DNA of 64,000 nucleotides from Flavimobilis marinus (lineage in GTDB: Bacteria; Actinomycetota; Actinomycetes; Actinomycetales; Cellulomonadaceae). A program made the translations under genes and the position numbers. The notes under the pieces were generated by a model. It ran no database searches. It was not told where the DNA came from and was given only the letters and a program-made list of their open reading frames with translations. The stretch's first letter is position 1, and each line of letters begins with the position of its first letter. The stretch spans positions 62,001 to 126,000 of the forward strand of contig NZ_FONZ01000001.1 in the NCBI RefSeq assembly GCF_900113055.1. Reading direction: 5' to 3'. Below, in pieces: positions 45,701-53,017 of the stretch.

Positions 45701-46746
45701 TCGGCATCCACGTCGTCGTGGCGATGACGCGGTGGAACGAGCTGCGGATGAACACCCAGCCGCTCATCGGTACGCGGGTCGAGCTGCGCCTGAACGACCC
45801 CTCGGACTCGTCGATCGCTCGCAAGCTGTCGGCCACCCTGCGGGCCGACCAGCCCGGGCGTGTCCTGACGGACGCGAGCCTGTTCGCGCAGGTCGCGCTC
45901 CCGCTCCCCGCGGACGGCGCGGAGGTTGCCGTGGGGGCCGGGCTCGAGGAGCTGGCGGCGCGCTCGCGCGAGGCGTGGGCGGGCCCGCAGGCGCCCCCGA
46001 TCCGGCTGCTGCCGGAGGTGCTCGACCCGGTGGAGCTGCCCGACGCGCTCGACGAGCCCGAGCTGGTGCCGCTGGGCCTGCGCCAGGACACCATGGCGCC
46101 GGCGATGCTCGACCTCGCGCGGGACCAGCACCTGCTCGTGCTCGGGGACACGCGGACCGGGAAGACGACCCTGCTGCGCGGGATCATCGACGGTCTCGTC
46201 CAGCGTTCTGGGCCCGAGGAGCTCGTCGTGGCGCTCTACGACGTGCGCGGGGGCCTGGCCGAGGCCTGCCCCGAGGACTACCTGGGCGGGCGGGCCACCA
46301 ACGCGACCCTCGCCGTCGGCCTCTCGACGGCGATCGCCACGGAGCTCGAGAAGAGGTCCGACGCCACGGGGCAGGGGGCGTCCGCCGTGGGGCCGCGCGT
46401 GCTAGTCGTCGTCGACGACTACGACATCCTGGCCTCCGGGGGGACGGACCCGCTGCGTCCCCTCCTGCCGTACCTGCCGGCGGCCCGCGACATGCGCCTG
46501 CACGTCGTGCTGACCCGGCCCGTCGCGGGCGCCTCCCGCGCGCTGTACGACCCGGTGCTGCAGGCTCTGCGGGACACCGGGGGGTCGGGCTTCCTGATGG
46601 CCGGCGAGCGCTCTGAGGGTCAGGTGTTCCCGGGCCTGTACGCCGAGCAGCTGCCGCCCGGCCGCGGCCGGTGGGTCCGCCGCGGCGAGCGTCCCCGCCT
46701 CGTCCAGATCGCCAACTTCGTGGAAGGAGTGCCCGATGCCCCGTGA
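42751..46746 (+). CDS. eccC: Type VII secretion FtsK/SpoIIIE ATPase EccC
   Basis: 1,331 residues. Two membrane helices near residues 35-80, a stalk, and three FtsK-like ATPase domains. Domain 1 has a full Walker A, GATGSGKS at 492-499, and a Walker B LLLVIDEFGEL; domain 2 has GAPQSGRT at 848-855, with Arg where Lys is expected; domain 3 has GDTRTGKT at 1132-1139. All three ATPases are in one chain, as in Mycobacterium EccC fused forms and Firmicute EssC. It drives export of WXG100 substrates. Overlaps both neighbours. Confidence 0.95.
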   Translation: MTVRLVHRPARVVRPLVQPPPVDVAPPPQLADATGGPGLQTMFPIVGAVGSMTMMMVLRGNPLFVMIGALILVIAIVGGVGMALSQRGTAARGRRTQRERYLDYLESLRADLAHAEGEARTAARVVHPEPTALVDVVRSPARRWERRRTDADFLDLRVGTGDRPWLRLVVPADPNPTQPFDPAMLGEASAVVRRHEHVRQMPLTLPLDRAGDVSVIGSREQCLALARALVAQAAAFHAPEDLALAVAFPAERVGEWGWLGALPHLVDDEQFDGPAPARRIGPDLPSLMRVVGPELASRAQAAARSQRGMSAGVAGLGARMLVLADEHGDVARALPGPDAALGLPELGVTVVHLLADRLHEPSEVALRVTFDDDAGLLVEDLRREHAAADAAVRGELDDVPAPLVVGLARALAPVRLTAASVAESAQTAAVGINELLGVHDVTTIDVGRTWSPRSTRDFLRVPIGVDDAGNPVLLDLKESAQLGMGPHGLCVGATGSGKSEMLRTLVAALAISHPPEDLSMILVDYKGGAAFAPFADLPHVAGIIDNLAEDAGLTERARASIAGEVVRRQQVLRDAGSSPSITHYRELRAERPELPPLPHLLLVIDEFGELLTADPDFVDLLLTIGRIGRSIGMHLLLSSQRIESGKLRGLETYLSYRLGLRTFSEAESSVVLDTPDAFHLPAVPGYGYLKVDTTVYQRFRAGYVSGPVQAAAMPEPEPDDALRRPLVLPVHHGVAAANGIDLGTGATGEPELVRPSTGRSMVDVIVEQLGVAGELTRPVWLLPLPARLPLGDVVGGWEEVPGRGLQAHTGAHGDLRVPLGRQDDPGRQHQGPWRLDLTRAGGHVAVIGAPQSGRTTLLWTIAAGLALTHTPREVAVYGMDLSGGGLARIEGFPHVGGVATRASRDRLRRLLEELHGMLAHRERVFTTHGIDSLAMLRERHREGLVPELAAADVVLLVDGVGAVRSDFEELDDPFVELLQRGGGFGIHVVVAMTRWNELRMNTQPLIGTRVELRLNDPSDSSIARKLSATLRADQPGRVLTDASLFAQVALPLPADGAEVAVGAGLEELAARSREAWAGPQAPPIRLLPEVLDPVELPDALDEPELVPLGLRQDTMAPAMLDLARDQHLLVLGDTRTGKTTLLRGIIDGLVQRSGPEELVVALYDVRGGLAEACPEDYLGGRATNATLAVGLSTAIATELEKRSDATGQGASAVGPRVLVVVDDYDILASGGTDPLRPLLPYLPAARDMRLHVVLTRPVAGASRALYDPVLQALRDTGGSGFLMAGERSEGQVFPGLYAEQLPPGRGRWVRRGERPRLVQIANFVEGVPDAP

Positions 46747-47095
46747 GATCGTGATCCTCTGCTCCGAGCCCCCCACGGGCGCGGCGCTGATCGAGGCGGG
46801 TGCCGCGGTCGACCCGGACCTCGGCCTGCGCACGCTGCGCGGCGGGGCGGTGCACGAGATCTGCCGCACGACTCCCGAGGCCGACCTCGCGGTGCTCAGC
46901 GTCAACCAGCCCCTCCAGGTCGACGCCGCGAGCGAGGTGGTCCGCCTGCTGCCCGAGGTCGCTGGCGCGGCGACCGCGCGGTGGTGGCTCGAGGCGAGCG
47001 CGCCGTGGGGCGCGCTCGGGGAGACCGGCGTGGCGATCGCCTACGAGCTCGCAGCGCGCCTGGGGGGCACGTGCCTCGTCCAGGACGGGCAGTGA
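46736..47095 (+). CDS. Small protein of unknown function, T7SS locus
   Basis: 119 residues, ATG inside the last codons of eccC. Begins MPREIVILCSEPPTGAALIEAG and contains WWLEASAPWGALGETGVAIAYELAARLGG. Short alpha/beta protein without signal or membrane segment; I know no family. It is locked between eccC and a second P-loop-like gene, so it probably serves the secretion machine. Confidence 0.72.
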   Translation: MPREIVILCSEPPTGAALIEAGAAVDPDLGLRTLRGGAVHEICRTTPEADLAVLSVNQPLQVDAASEVVRLLPEVAGAATARWWLEASAPWGALGETGVAIAYELAARLGGTCLVQDGQ

Positions 47096-47102
47096 GGGCG
47101 CG

Positions 47103-47705
47103 ATGAGCGGCCAGCTGGTCGTGGTGGCGCCGGAAGCCGCGCGGTGGCTCGGCGTCGAGGTCCCGGCGAGCGCGACGGTGGTGGTCGGGGGAGTCGCCGG
47201 AGGAGTCGGCACCTCCACGGTGGCGCGCCTGCTGGGGGACGTGCTCGTGGGTCTGCGTGGCGCGCTCGTGTCCCCGCAGGTGGTCGACGCCGGGACGGTC
47301 GCGCGTGCCTGGGCGGTCGGTGACGAACCCGTCCCTGCGGGCGTCGTGCTGGTGGTGTGCGGCGCGCACCCGGAGGCGGTCGCGGCGGGGTGCGCGGTGG
47401 TCCGCGACCTGCGAGCCCGGCCGGATGCGGCCGCGCGAACGGTGCTGCTCGTCCCGGTCGCGACCGCAGGAACGACCGCCGCTCCCTCTGCCCTGCTGGC
47501 GGCCGCCGCGGACCTCGGCGTGCCGACCGGGGTGCTGCCGGTGCCGCGCTCGCGCGCCCTGGCAGCCGGGGGCACGCTCGCCGAGCTCGAGCGTCGCCGG
47601 GTGTCCGCACTCTGGGATGTCGGCGTCGCGCTCGCGGTCGAGGTCCTGCGCGCGTCGCGGCTGCATGCGGTCGGTGCCGCGGGGGTGAGCGGCATCGGCC
47701 GCTGA
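47103..47705 (+). CDS. Second MinD-like protein with degenerate P-loop, T7SS locus
   Basis: 200 residues, ATG with GAGGG upstream. ATVVVGGVAGGVGTSTVARLLGD at about 24-46 is a MinD-type P-loop (GGVGTST for GGVGKTT) with the lysine replaced by glycine/threonine context. LVVCGAHPEAVAAG and VLPVPRSRALAAGG resemble later strands of the fold. Like the gene before eccC it probably binds nucleotide weakly or not at all, and may act as a partner or scaffold. It closes the first block of the operon; 87 bases separate it from the WXG100 genes. Confidence 0.75.
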   Translation: MSGQLVVVAPEAARWLGVEVPASATVVVGGVAGGVGTSTVARLLGDVLVGLRGALVSPQVVDAGTVARAWAVGDEPVPAGVVLVVCGAHPEAVAAGCAVVRDLRARPDAAARTVLLVPVATAGTTAAPSALLAAAADLGVPTGVLPVPRSRALAAGGTLAELERRRVSALWDVGVALAVEVLRASRLHAVGAAGVSGIGR

Positions 47706-47792
47706 GCCGAGGCAGCGTTCCGGTTGTCGCCTTCGCGGATCCGGGGCAACATACGCGTGAAAGCCACCGCTCTGTCCTGCGAGGGGGACCGC

Positions 47793-48131
47793 ATGAAGTT
47801 CGCCATGGGGTCAGACGTCCTGACGACGCTGACCAAGAAGACATCGACGTCCGGGGAAGACCTGGGGACGCTCGTCAAGGCCCTGGCCGAGGCCGCCGAG
47901 CCCCTGCAGGGCAAGTTCAACGGCGCCGGCCGCGCGGCCTTCGACAAGTTCAAGGGCGAGACCGACTCGATCGCGATCGAGCTCAACGCGGCCCTGAACG
48001 CCGTCCTGACCGGTATCACCGGGATGGACCGGTCGTTCCAGGAAGGTGACCAGCAGATGGCAGACGAGACGCGCTCGACCGAGGGTGCCACGGCGTTCGA
48101 CGCTGCGCGCTTCGGTTCGGTCAAGGCCTGA
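47793..48131 (+). CDS. WXG100-like secreted protein 1 (EsxA-like position)
   Basis: 112 residues from the ATG at 47793 (GAGGGGGA). Two predicted helices are joined by FNGAGRAAFDKFKGE; in WXG100 proteins this turn carries Trp-x-Gly, here it is Phe-Asn-Gly. Size, low complexity and position before a second such gene support an ESAT-6-type helical hairpin. The tail holds DETRSTEGATAFDAA. The protein should be exported by EccC as a heterodimer with the next gene product. Confidence 0.82.
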   Translation: MKFAMGSDVLTTLTKKTSTSGEDLGTLVKALAEAAEPLQGKFNGAGRAAFDKFKGETDSIAIELNAALNAVLTGITGMDRSFQEGDQQMADETRSTEGATAFDAARFGSVKA

Positions 48132-48144
48132 GGGGGGTCGGGGA

Positions 48145-48459
48145 ATGTCGGGGAACAACGTCGAGCGTCGCGACTACAACATCGCGGCGTCGCAGTCGGT
48201 GCAGGACAACTTCAACACGGTCGCGTCCCAGCTCGAGACGCTGATCGACCAGCGCGACAGCGACGTCAAGGCCGCCATGGCGGACTACCAGGCCGACGGC
48301 GTGAGCGACGACTACGTCGGCAAGGAGCAGCGCTGGAACCGGGTCGCCGGTGAGGTGCGCACGATCATCCGCACGCTGCGGAGCTCGCTCGAGAAGAACG
48401 ACGGCACCGCGCAGGACACCCTGTCGAAGGCCAAGGCCGCGGTCGACGCGATCGGCTGA
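48145..48459 (+). CDS. WXG100-like secreted protein 2 (EsxB-like position)
   Basis: 104 residues from the ATG at 48145 (GGGG upstream), 13 bases after its partner. An all-helical hairpin: AASQSVQDNFNTVASQLETL and RWNRVAGEVRTIIRTLRSSLEK, with the loop ADYQADGVSDDYVGKEQ between them. Trp stands in the second helix rather than in a WxG turn. Likely the dimer partner of the previous protein and the carrier of the secretion signal. Confidence 0.82.
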   Translation: MSGNNVERRDYNIAASQSVQDNFNTVASQLETLIDQRDSDVKAAMADYQADGVSDDYVGKEQRWNRVAGEVRTIIRTLRSSLEKNDGTAQDTLSKAKAAVDAIG

Positions 48460-48463
48460 CCTC

Positions 48464-48820
48464 ATGACGAGCTGGCGAATCTCGCCCGCCGGCGTGGACG
48501 ACGTCCTCAAGGCGGTGGGCAACGCGGCGGCGGTCCTGTCGGGAGCGGTCGACGGGCTGCCCGCCCACGCGGAAGCGGCGGTGGCGGGCACGGACAACTG
48601 CCCGATCATCGCTGACGCCCTGGTCGGGTTCTTCGAGCACCACTCGCCGAGCCTGACGTCGATGGGCAACCGGATCGCGAACTCCGTCGGCGGGGCGGCA
48701 TCGGCGACGAGCTGGTACCTGACGGGTGACGAGCAGATGGCCGCGGCCCAGCAGGCGGGCGCGGCGGAGATCGCCGGGACGGGCACGTGGGTGCCCGAGC
48801 TCCCGGAGGGGATGGGCTGA
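48464..48820 (+). CDS. DUF6507-like T7SS partner protein
   Basis: 118 residues from the ATG at 48464. Starts MTSWRISPAGVDDVLKAVG, the typical opening of the small DUF6507 proteins found beside actinobacterial T7SS effectors; then two helices (LSGAVDGLPAHAEAAVAG, CPIIADALVGFFEHH). It ends directly before the effector gene. It is probably an LXG/WXG-like partner that helps export the large protein. Confidence 0.78.
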   Translation: MTSWRISPAGVDDVLKAVGNAAAVLSGAVDGLPAHAEAAVAGTDNCPIIADALVGFFEHHSPSLTSMGNRIANSVGGAASATSWYLTGDEQMAAAQQAGAAEIAGTGTWVPELPEGMG

Positions 48821-51493
48821 GTGGACCAGTGCTACGCCGACGGGGGCATCAACCCGAGCGCGATCCCGGGGGCGAACCTCGACCCTGACGCGGTCGTGCA
48901 GGCCGCGTCCGACCTGCGGACCGGTGGCGGCTCGGTGCGGGACGAGGGTGCCGCCACGGTCGCGGAGTGGCGCAAGATCGGGCCGTCGTACGAGGCGCCG
49001 GAGGCGTCCACGCTGCTGACCGTGATGGACCCGGTCGAGACGACCGCGCGAGACTTCGGTGACGCCGTCGAGCGTGTTGCTGACGCGTTGGACACCTACG
49101 CCGAGACCACCCGTGCCATCAAGGCGGCGCTCGACTCGGTGCGGACGGACGCGTACGCGTTCCGGCGCAAGATCGCGGGCGACCCCGAGTGGCAGTACGA
49201 CCAGGACCTGGTCGACGAGAACACCGCGCTCGTGCGCCGCGTCAACACCCAGCAGACGGCGTTGTGGGAGGCGGAGCGCACCTGCGCTAACGCGATCCGC
49301 GCCCTCTACTGCGCGGCACCCTGGGTGGTCGACGACGGCTCCGGCTCGCCCATGGCGTACGGCGCCGCCGAGATCCCGACCGACGCAGAGACCCCCTGGG
49401 GAGGGGAGGTCTCGCGCAAGGACCACTGCCCCAAGTCCGCGGCCGTGGGCGTGAAGCGGTTCGTGTGGGACGGCTTCGTCGTGGACGGGCTCTGGGGAAC
49501 GGTGCAGGGCCTCGGCATGCTCGTCGGCATCGACGGCAACGGGTGGAGCTGGGAGACCATGCGCACCTCGTGGGTGGGCATGGGCTCGCTCATCGGGTAC
49601 GCCGACGGCGAGTGGTCCTGGGGCAACGCCGGCGAGGCGTGGAAGGGGCTCGGCAAGGGGCTCATCGCGTACGACACCTGGTCGGAGGACCCGGCCCGCG
49701 CGGCGGGTGGGGTGGGCTTCAACCTGCTGACCATCGTCGTGCCCGCGGGTGCGGCGGTGTCCGGGACCAAGGGTGCGGCGACGGCGGCCGGCACGTCCGG
49801 GCGCGTGGCCAACGCGTTCGCCAAGGGTGCCAAGGTCGCGGACATGGTCGACCCGGTCGCGCTGGGGATCAACGGTGCCCGGGCGGCGCTGCCGAAGCTC
49901 GGCGACATGGCCACCGGGCTGCGCCTGAGCGTGGACGGGATGATCGACGAGATCCGCACCCCGGAGATCGCCCGCCCGAGCCTCGAGGTGCCGACCACGG
50001 ACCTGGACGTCCCGACCACGCGGGTGATCGACGGTGTCGACACCCCGCCGGTGCGCAACCCGGACACGCTGCCGGACAACCTGGGCGTCGGGGGCCGACC
50101 GGACTCGGTGACCGTCGAGGTGCCGGTGCGCGAGCCCGAGCTCGTGACGGTGGGCGACGGACCGGGCGCGCCGCAGGGACCCGAGGCGCCCCAGGCGCCT
50201 GGCGGGCTGGGACAGGGCGCAGACGACCTGCTGGGGTCACCGCGTGGGCCCGAGACCGCGACGCCGCAGCAGACCACGCCCACCGGTGGCGGCGCGACCG
50301 AGGTGCCCGGGGGGCGGGGTGACGGAGGCGACGCGCCGGCCCACAGCGGTGCACCGAGCCCCGGCGACGTTGGTGCGCCGCCGCGCACCGGCCCTGGGGG
50401 GTCGGACGGCGCCGGTGATGGGCCGGGCGCAGCGGCGGACGGCGACGCTGCTCCCGGAGCGGACGTCCCCACCGGAGGCTCCGAGCCTGGCGATCAGCCC
50501 CCGGGCGGCGCTACCGACCCGCACCAGCCGGGAGAAGAGCCCGGCCGCGTGGTGATCGACGACACCGGCAGCCCGCACGTGATCACTACCCGTGACGACT
50601 TGCTGCTCGACGTGTCGTTCGACGATGTCATCGATCGCGTTCTCGACGGCCGCGGCCTCGACCGTGCGCGGTTTGAGGATCTGGTGACGACGCCCCTTGA
50701 GCGACTCTCGCGTGACGAGGTCACGACGCTGCTCGAGGTGCGCCGGGCTCTGCCGGCGGTCACTGTCGACACAGTGCTGCAGAAGATCATCACTCCGGGG
50801 CAGGCGTTCGAGACCCTTGGCCCTGATGTAGCTGCACGCTTGATGGAGCCCGAGCAGCTGCGGCGAGCAGCGTCGGAGGATGCTGATGTGCTCGAGTCGG
50901 TCGGTGGCTTCGTCGCTCGCGCGGCAGACGTCGCCGGCCTCTCGCCGGCGGAGCTCTACAAGAAGTTGGGGCTGAACTACGACACGGTGACCTTCCGACC
51001 GGACGGGGAGTCCATGTTCGCCGTGCGGTATCGCAGCGGGGGCGACGTCCCTTTGACAGGAACGTTTGACGAGCCAGTCATTCCACGGCAGACCCATGAC
51101 GCTCCCCCCGTTCCGGTGGGGCCACTAGAAGCTATGGCAGACATGCCTGACAGCATCTACGCGATCGCCGACGACGGTGCCCGGCGGGTCGCGATCAAGC
51201 AGTGGATCGATGGTCATCATCCGGACGCTGCGTTCGCTGGAAGCCGGGCGTTGGATCTCGGGCCGGAGGGACGACCCGCTACTGTCGGTCCGCGGAACCC
51301 GTTCCGCGGCAACGGCTTCGGCGGGACCGGTGCTGACTTCGCGCCGGAACTGACCTACGGAATCAAGACGATCGAGATTCCCCAAGGGGCGGAGATGTGG
51401 CGTATCCGACCAGACGGTCGCCAGGAGTTGGCGGCGGTGTTCCAGGGTGATCGCTGGCACCCCATACGCGAACAGACGGGCCCCGTGCGGTGA
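48821..51493 (+). CDS. T7SS effector-like polymorphic toxin
   Basis: 890 residues; GTG start follows GGAGGG and abuts the previous stop. N-terminal about 170 residues are helical, WXG/LXG-like (AASDLRTGGGSVRDEGAATVAEW and AETTRAIKAALDSVRTDAY). A membrane-active or structural middle (GVGFNLLTIVVPAGAAVSGTKG) precedes a Pro/Gly-rich linker (about 430-580). The last part holds a helical segment (about 595-720) and a C-terminal toxin-like tip (about 825-890: NPFRGNGF, IPQGAEMWRIRPDGRQELAAV). The stop overlaps an immunity-like gene by four bases (GTGA). Toxin activity is unknown; no known toxin family was recognised. Confidence 0.8.
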   Translation: MDQCYADGGINPSAIPGANLDPDAVVQAASDLRTGGGSVRDEGAATVAEWRKIGPSYEAPEASTLLTVMDPVETTARDFGDAVERVADALDTYAETTRAIKAALDSVRTDAYAFRRKIAGDPEWQYDQDLVDENTALVRRVNTQQTALWEAERTCANAIRALYCAAPWVVDDGSGSPMAYGAAEIPTDAETPWGGEVSRKDHCPKSAAVGVKRFVWDGFVVDGLWGTVQGLGMLVGIDGNGWSWETMRTSWVGMGSLIGYADGEWSWGNAGEAWKGLGKGLIAYDTWSEDPARAAGGVGFNLLTIVVPAGAAVSGTKGAATAAGTSGRVANAFAKGAKVADMVDPVALGINGARAALPKLGDMATGLRLSVDGMIDEIRTPEIARPSLEVPTTDLDVPTTRVIDGVDTPPVRNPDTLPDNLGVGGRPDSVTVEVPVREPELVTVGDGPGAPQGPEAPQAPGGLGQGADDLLGSPRGPETATPQQTTPTGGGATEVPGGRGDGGDAPAHSGAPSPGDVGAPPRTGPGGSDGAGDGPGAAADGDAAPGADVPTGGSEPGDQPPGGATDPHQPGEEPGRVVIDDTGSPHVITTRDDLLLDVSFDDVIDRVLDGRGLDRARFEDLVTTPLERLSRDEVTTLLEVRRALPAVTVDTVLQKIITPGQAFETLGPDVAARLMEPEQLRRAASEDADVLESVGGFVARAADVAGLSPAELYKKLGLNYDTVTFRPDGESMFAVRYRSGGDVPLTGTFDEPVIPRQTHDAPPVPVGPLEAMADMPDSIYAIADDGARRVAIKQWIDGHHPDAAFAGSRALDLGPEGRPATVGPRNPFRGNGFGGTGADFAPELTYGIKTIEIPQGAEMWRIRPDGRQELAAVFQGDRWHPIREQTGPVR

Positions 51494-51876
51494 GAGCTGG
51501 TAATTACGCGGTTTGGCGGGGACGCGAGTACGGCTGCGTGAGTGTATATAAGCCGTTCGTGCGCCTTCTGTGGCGTGGCGAAGAGCCGGATGAGGGCGGA
51601 TTTGAGCGCGATCATCGCGGTGTGTGGTCTCGGCTGGTAGATCGCAGCGAGGTGTCGCGGTTGCAGTCGGTCGAGACGTGGGCGGTTTGGCAAGGACGCC
51701 GTGTGCAGGTGGTCAAAGTCGCCGGGGGTCGAGCGTCGGTTCAGCAGTGGCAGTGGCCGGTGCCGGATCATCCTGCTGCGCGTGCGATCGAGAATGGGCT
51801 CTGGGGTGCGAAGGTGCCGGTTGAGGAGCTGACGGAGGTCGTGGAGACGGTGACCGAGGTGCCGATCGCTCTCTGA
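51490..51876 (+). CDS. Immunity-like protein 1
   Basis: 128 residues; GTG overlaps the effector stop. N-terminal half RAGNYAVWRGREYGCVSV..., C-terminal half LQSVETWAVWQGRRVQVVKVAGGRASVQQWQWP, ending ELTEVVETVTEVPIAL. No signal peptide or membrane segment, so it should act in the cytoplasm. The position right after a toxin gene is that of an immunity protein in polymorphic toxin loci. Its second half is almost identical to protein 2, its first half differs. Base composition around here is visibly less GC-rich than in the secretion genes. Confidence 0.75.
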   Translation: MRAGNYAVWRGREYGCVSVYKPFVRLLWRGEEPDEGGFERDHRGVWSRLVDRSEVSRLQSVETWAVWQGRRVQVVKVAGGRASVQQWQWPVPDHPAARAIENGLWGAKVPVEELTEVVETVTEVPIAL

Positions 51877-51908
51877 GGCAACGTTTGCTGGCGTATGGGC
51901 GTCACGGT

Positions 51909-52031
51909 GTGAGAATCCCGGAGGGAGCGGAGATGTGGCGGATGCGTCCAGACGGTGGGCAGGAGATCGCGGCGGTATTCCGTGATGGTGAGTGGCATGT
52001 GGTCGTCGAACCGCCGGGCGGCGTCCGATGA
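51909..52031 (+). pseudogene. Orphan toxin-tip cassette 1
   Basis: GTG-started 40-codon frame (VRIPEGAEMWRMRPDGGQE..., ending EPPGGVR) that matches the effector's last 40 residues (IEIPQGAEMWRIRPDGRQE). Similarity reaches about six residues further upstream (LLAYG versus ELTYG), then stops. Its stop overlaps the next immunity-like start by four bases (ATGA), just as in the full gene. It has no secretion domain of its own. It could be a reserve module that replaces the effector's end by recombination, or a leftover of duplication. Confidence 0.8.
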
Positions 52032-52414
52032 GGGCCGGTGACTATGCCTTCTATCAAGGAGAGTTTTATAGCGCCAGTTTTGCCGGAGATACTTCGGTTG
52101 TGCTGCTATACGCCCCTGATGGGACGTCGCCGGAGGGGTTCTTGCCTGACCTTTCTGGTCGATTGCGCAAAAAGGTTCAACGCCAAGAGGTGACGCGGCT
52201 GCAGTCGGTCGAGACGTGGGCGGTTTGGCAAGGACGCCGTGTGGAGGTGGTCAAAGTCGCCGGGGGTCGAGCGTCGGTTCAGCAGTGGCAGTGGCCGGTG
52301 CCGGATCATCCTGCTGCGCGTGCGATCGAGAATGGGCTCTGGGGTGCGAAGGTACCGATCGAGGAACTGACGGAGGTCGTGGAGACGGTGACCGAGGTGC
52401 CGATCGCTCTCTGA
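52028..52414 (+). CDS. Immunity-like protein 2
   Basis: 128 residues from the ATG that overlaps the orphan tip's stop. N-terminal half (RAGDYAFYQGEFYSASFAGDTSVVLLY) matches protein 3, C-terminal half (VKVAGGRASVQQWQWPVPDHPAARAIENG) matches protein 1, so the gene is a mosaic. Same length as its two relatives. The cognate would be the orphan tip next to it. Confidence 0.75.
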   Translation: MRAGDYAFYQGEFYSASFAGDTSVVLLYAPDGTSPEGFLPDLSGRLRKKVQRQEVTRLQSVETWAVWQGRRVEVVKVAGGRASVQQWQWPVPDHPAARAIENGLWGAKVPIEELTEVVETVTEVPIAL

Positions 52415-52446
52415 GGCAACGTTTGCTGGCGTATGGGCGTCACGGT

Positions 52447-52569
52447 GTGAGAATCCCGGAGGGAGCGGAGATGTGGCGTATCCGACCAGGCGGTGGGCAG
52501 GAGCTTGCGGCGGTATTTCGTGGTCGGAAGTGGCATGTGGTCGTCGAACCGCCGGGCGGCGTCCGATGA
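52447..52569 (+). pseudogene. Orphan toxin-tip cassette 2
   Basis: Second free 40-codon tip (VRIPEGAEMWRIRPGGGQEL..., ending EPPGGVR), overlapping immunity-like gene 3 by four bases. It differs from tip 1 at a few positions (RPGGGQEL for RPDGGQEI, and FRGRKW for FRDGEW). Confidence 0.8.
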
Positions 52570-52952
52570 GGGCCGGTAAGTATGCCTTCTATCAAGGAGA
52601 GATTTATAGCGCCAGTTTCGCCGGAGATACTTCGGTTGTGCTGCTAGACGCCCCTGATGGGACGTCGCCGGAGGGGTTCTTGCCTGACCTTTCTGGTCGA
52701 TTGTGCAAAGAGGTTCAACGCCAAGAGGTGACGCGGCTGCAGTCGGTGGAGACGTGGGCGGTTTGGCAAGGACGTCGGGTGGAGGTGGTCGAACTCGACG
52801 GGGGCCAAGCGTGGATTCAGCAGTGGCAGTGGCCCGCGCCCGACCATCCGGCTGCGTATGCGATCGAGAATGGGCTCTGGGGTGCGAAGGTACCGATCGA
52901 GGAGCTGACGGAGGTCGTGGAGACGGTGACTGAGGTGCCGTCCGCTCTGTGA
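52566..52952 (+). CDS. Immunity-like protein 3
   Basis: 128 residues. N-terminal half nearly identical to protein 2 (RAGKYAFYQGEIYSASF); C-terminal half closer to the ancestral form but with changes (VVELDGGQAWIQQWQWPAPDHPAAYAIENG) and the ending TEVPSAL. It ends the tandem array; no fourth tip follows. Function is inferred from position only. Confidence 0.75.
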   Translation: MRAGKYAFYQGEIYSASFAGDTSVVLLDAPDGTSPEGFLPDLSGRLCKEVQRQEVTRLQSVETWAVWQGRRVEVVELDGGQAWIQQWQWPAPDHPAAYAIENGLWGAKVPIEELTEVVETVTEVPSAL

Positions 52953-53017
52953 AGCCGCGCGTGGCGGTGGCTTCTGGCATCCTCGACCAGGGCTAATGAT
53001 TGAAGGAGATGCACGTC

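Larger units (their letters stand above)
51374..52952 (+). repeat. 538-base tandem repeat of toxin-tip plus immunity gene
   Basis: Toxin tips end at 51493, 52031 and 52569; immunity-like genes start at 51490, 52028 and 52566. All features are exactly 538 bases apart. The first tip belongs to the full effector, the other two are free. Each tip is 120 bases from the IPQG/IPEG codons to the stop. The third unit ends with the immunity gene and has no further tip. Confidence 0.93.

Noticed and set aside
42691..46131. An open frame of about 1,146 codons on the minus strand
   Set aside because: It lies wholly opposite eccC, is rich in Arg, Asp, His and Gly without any domain, and is the usual mirror frame in high-GC DNA.
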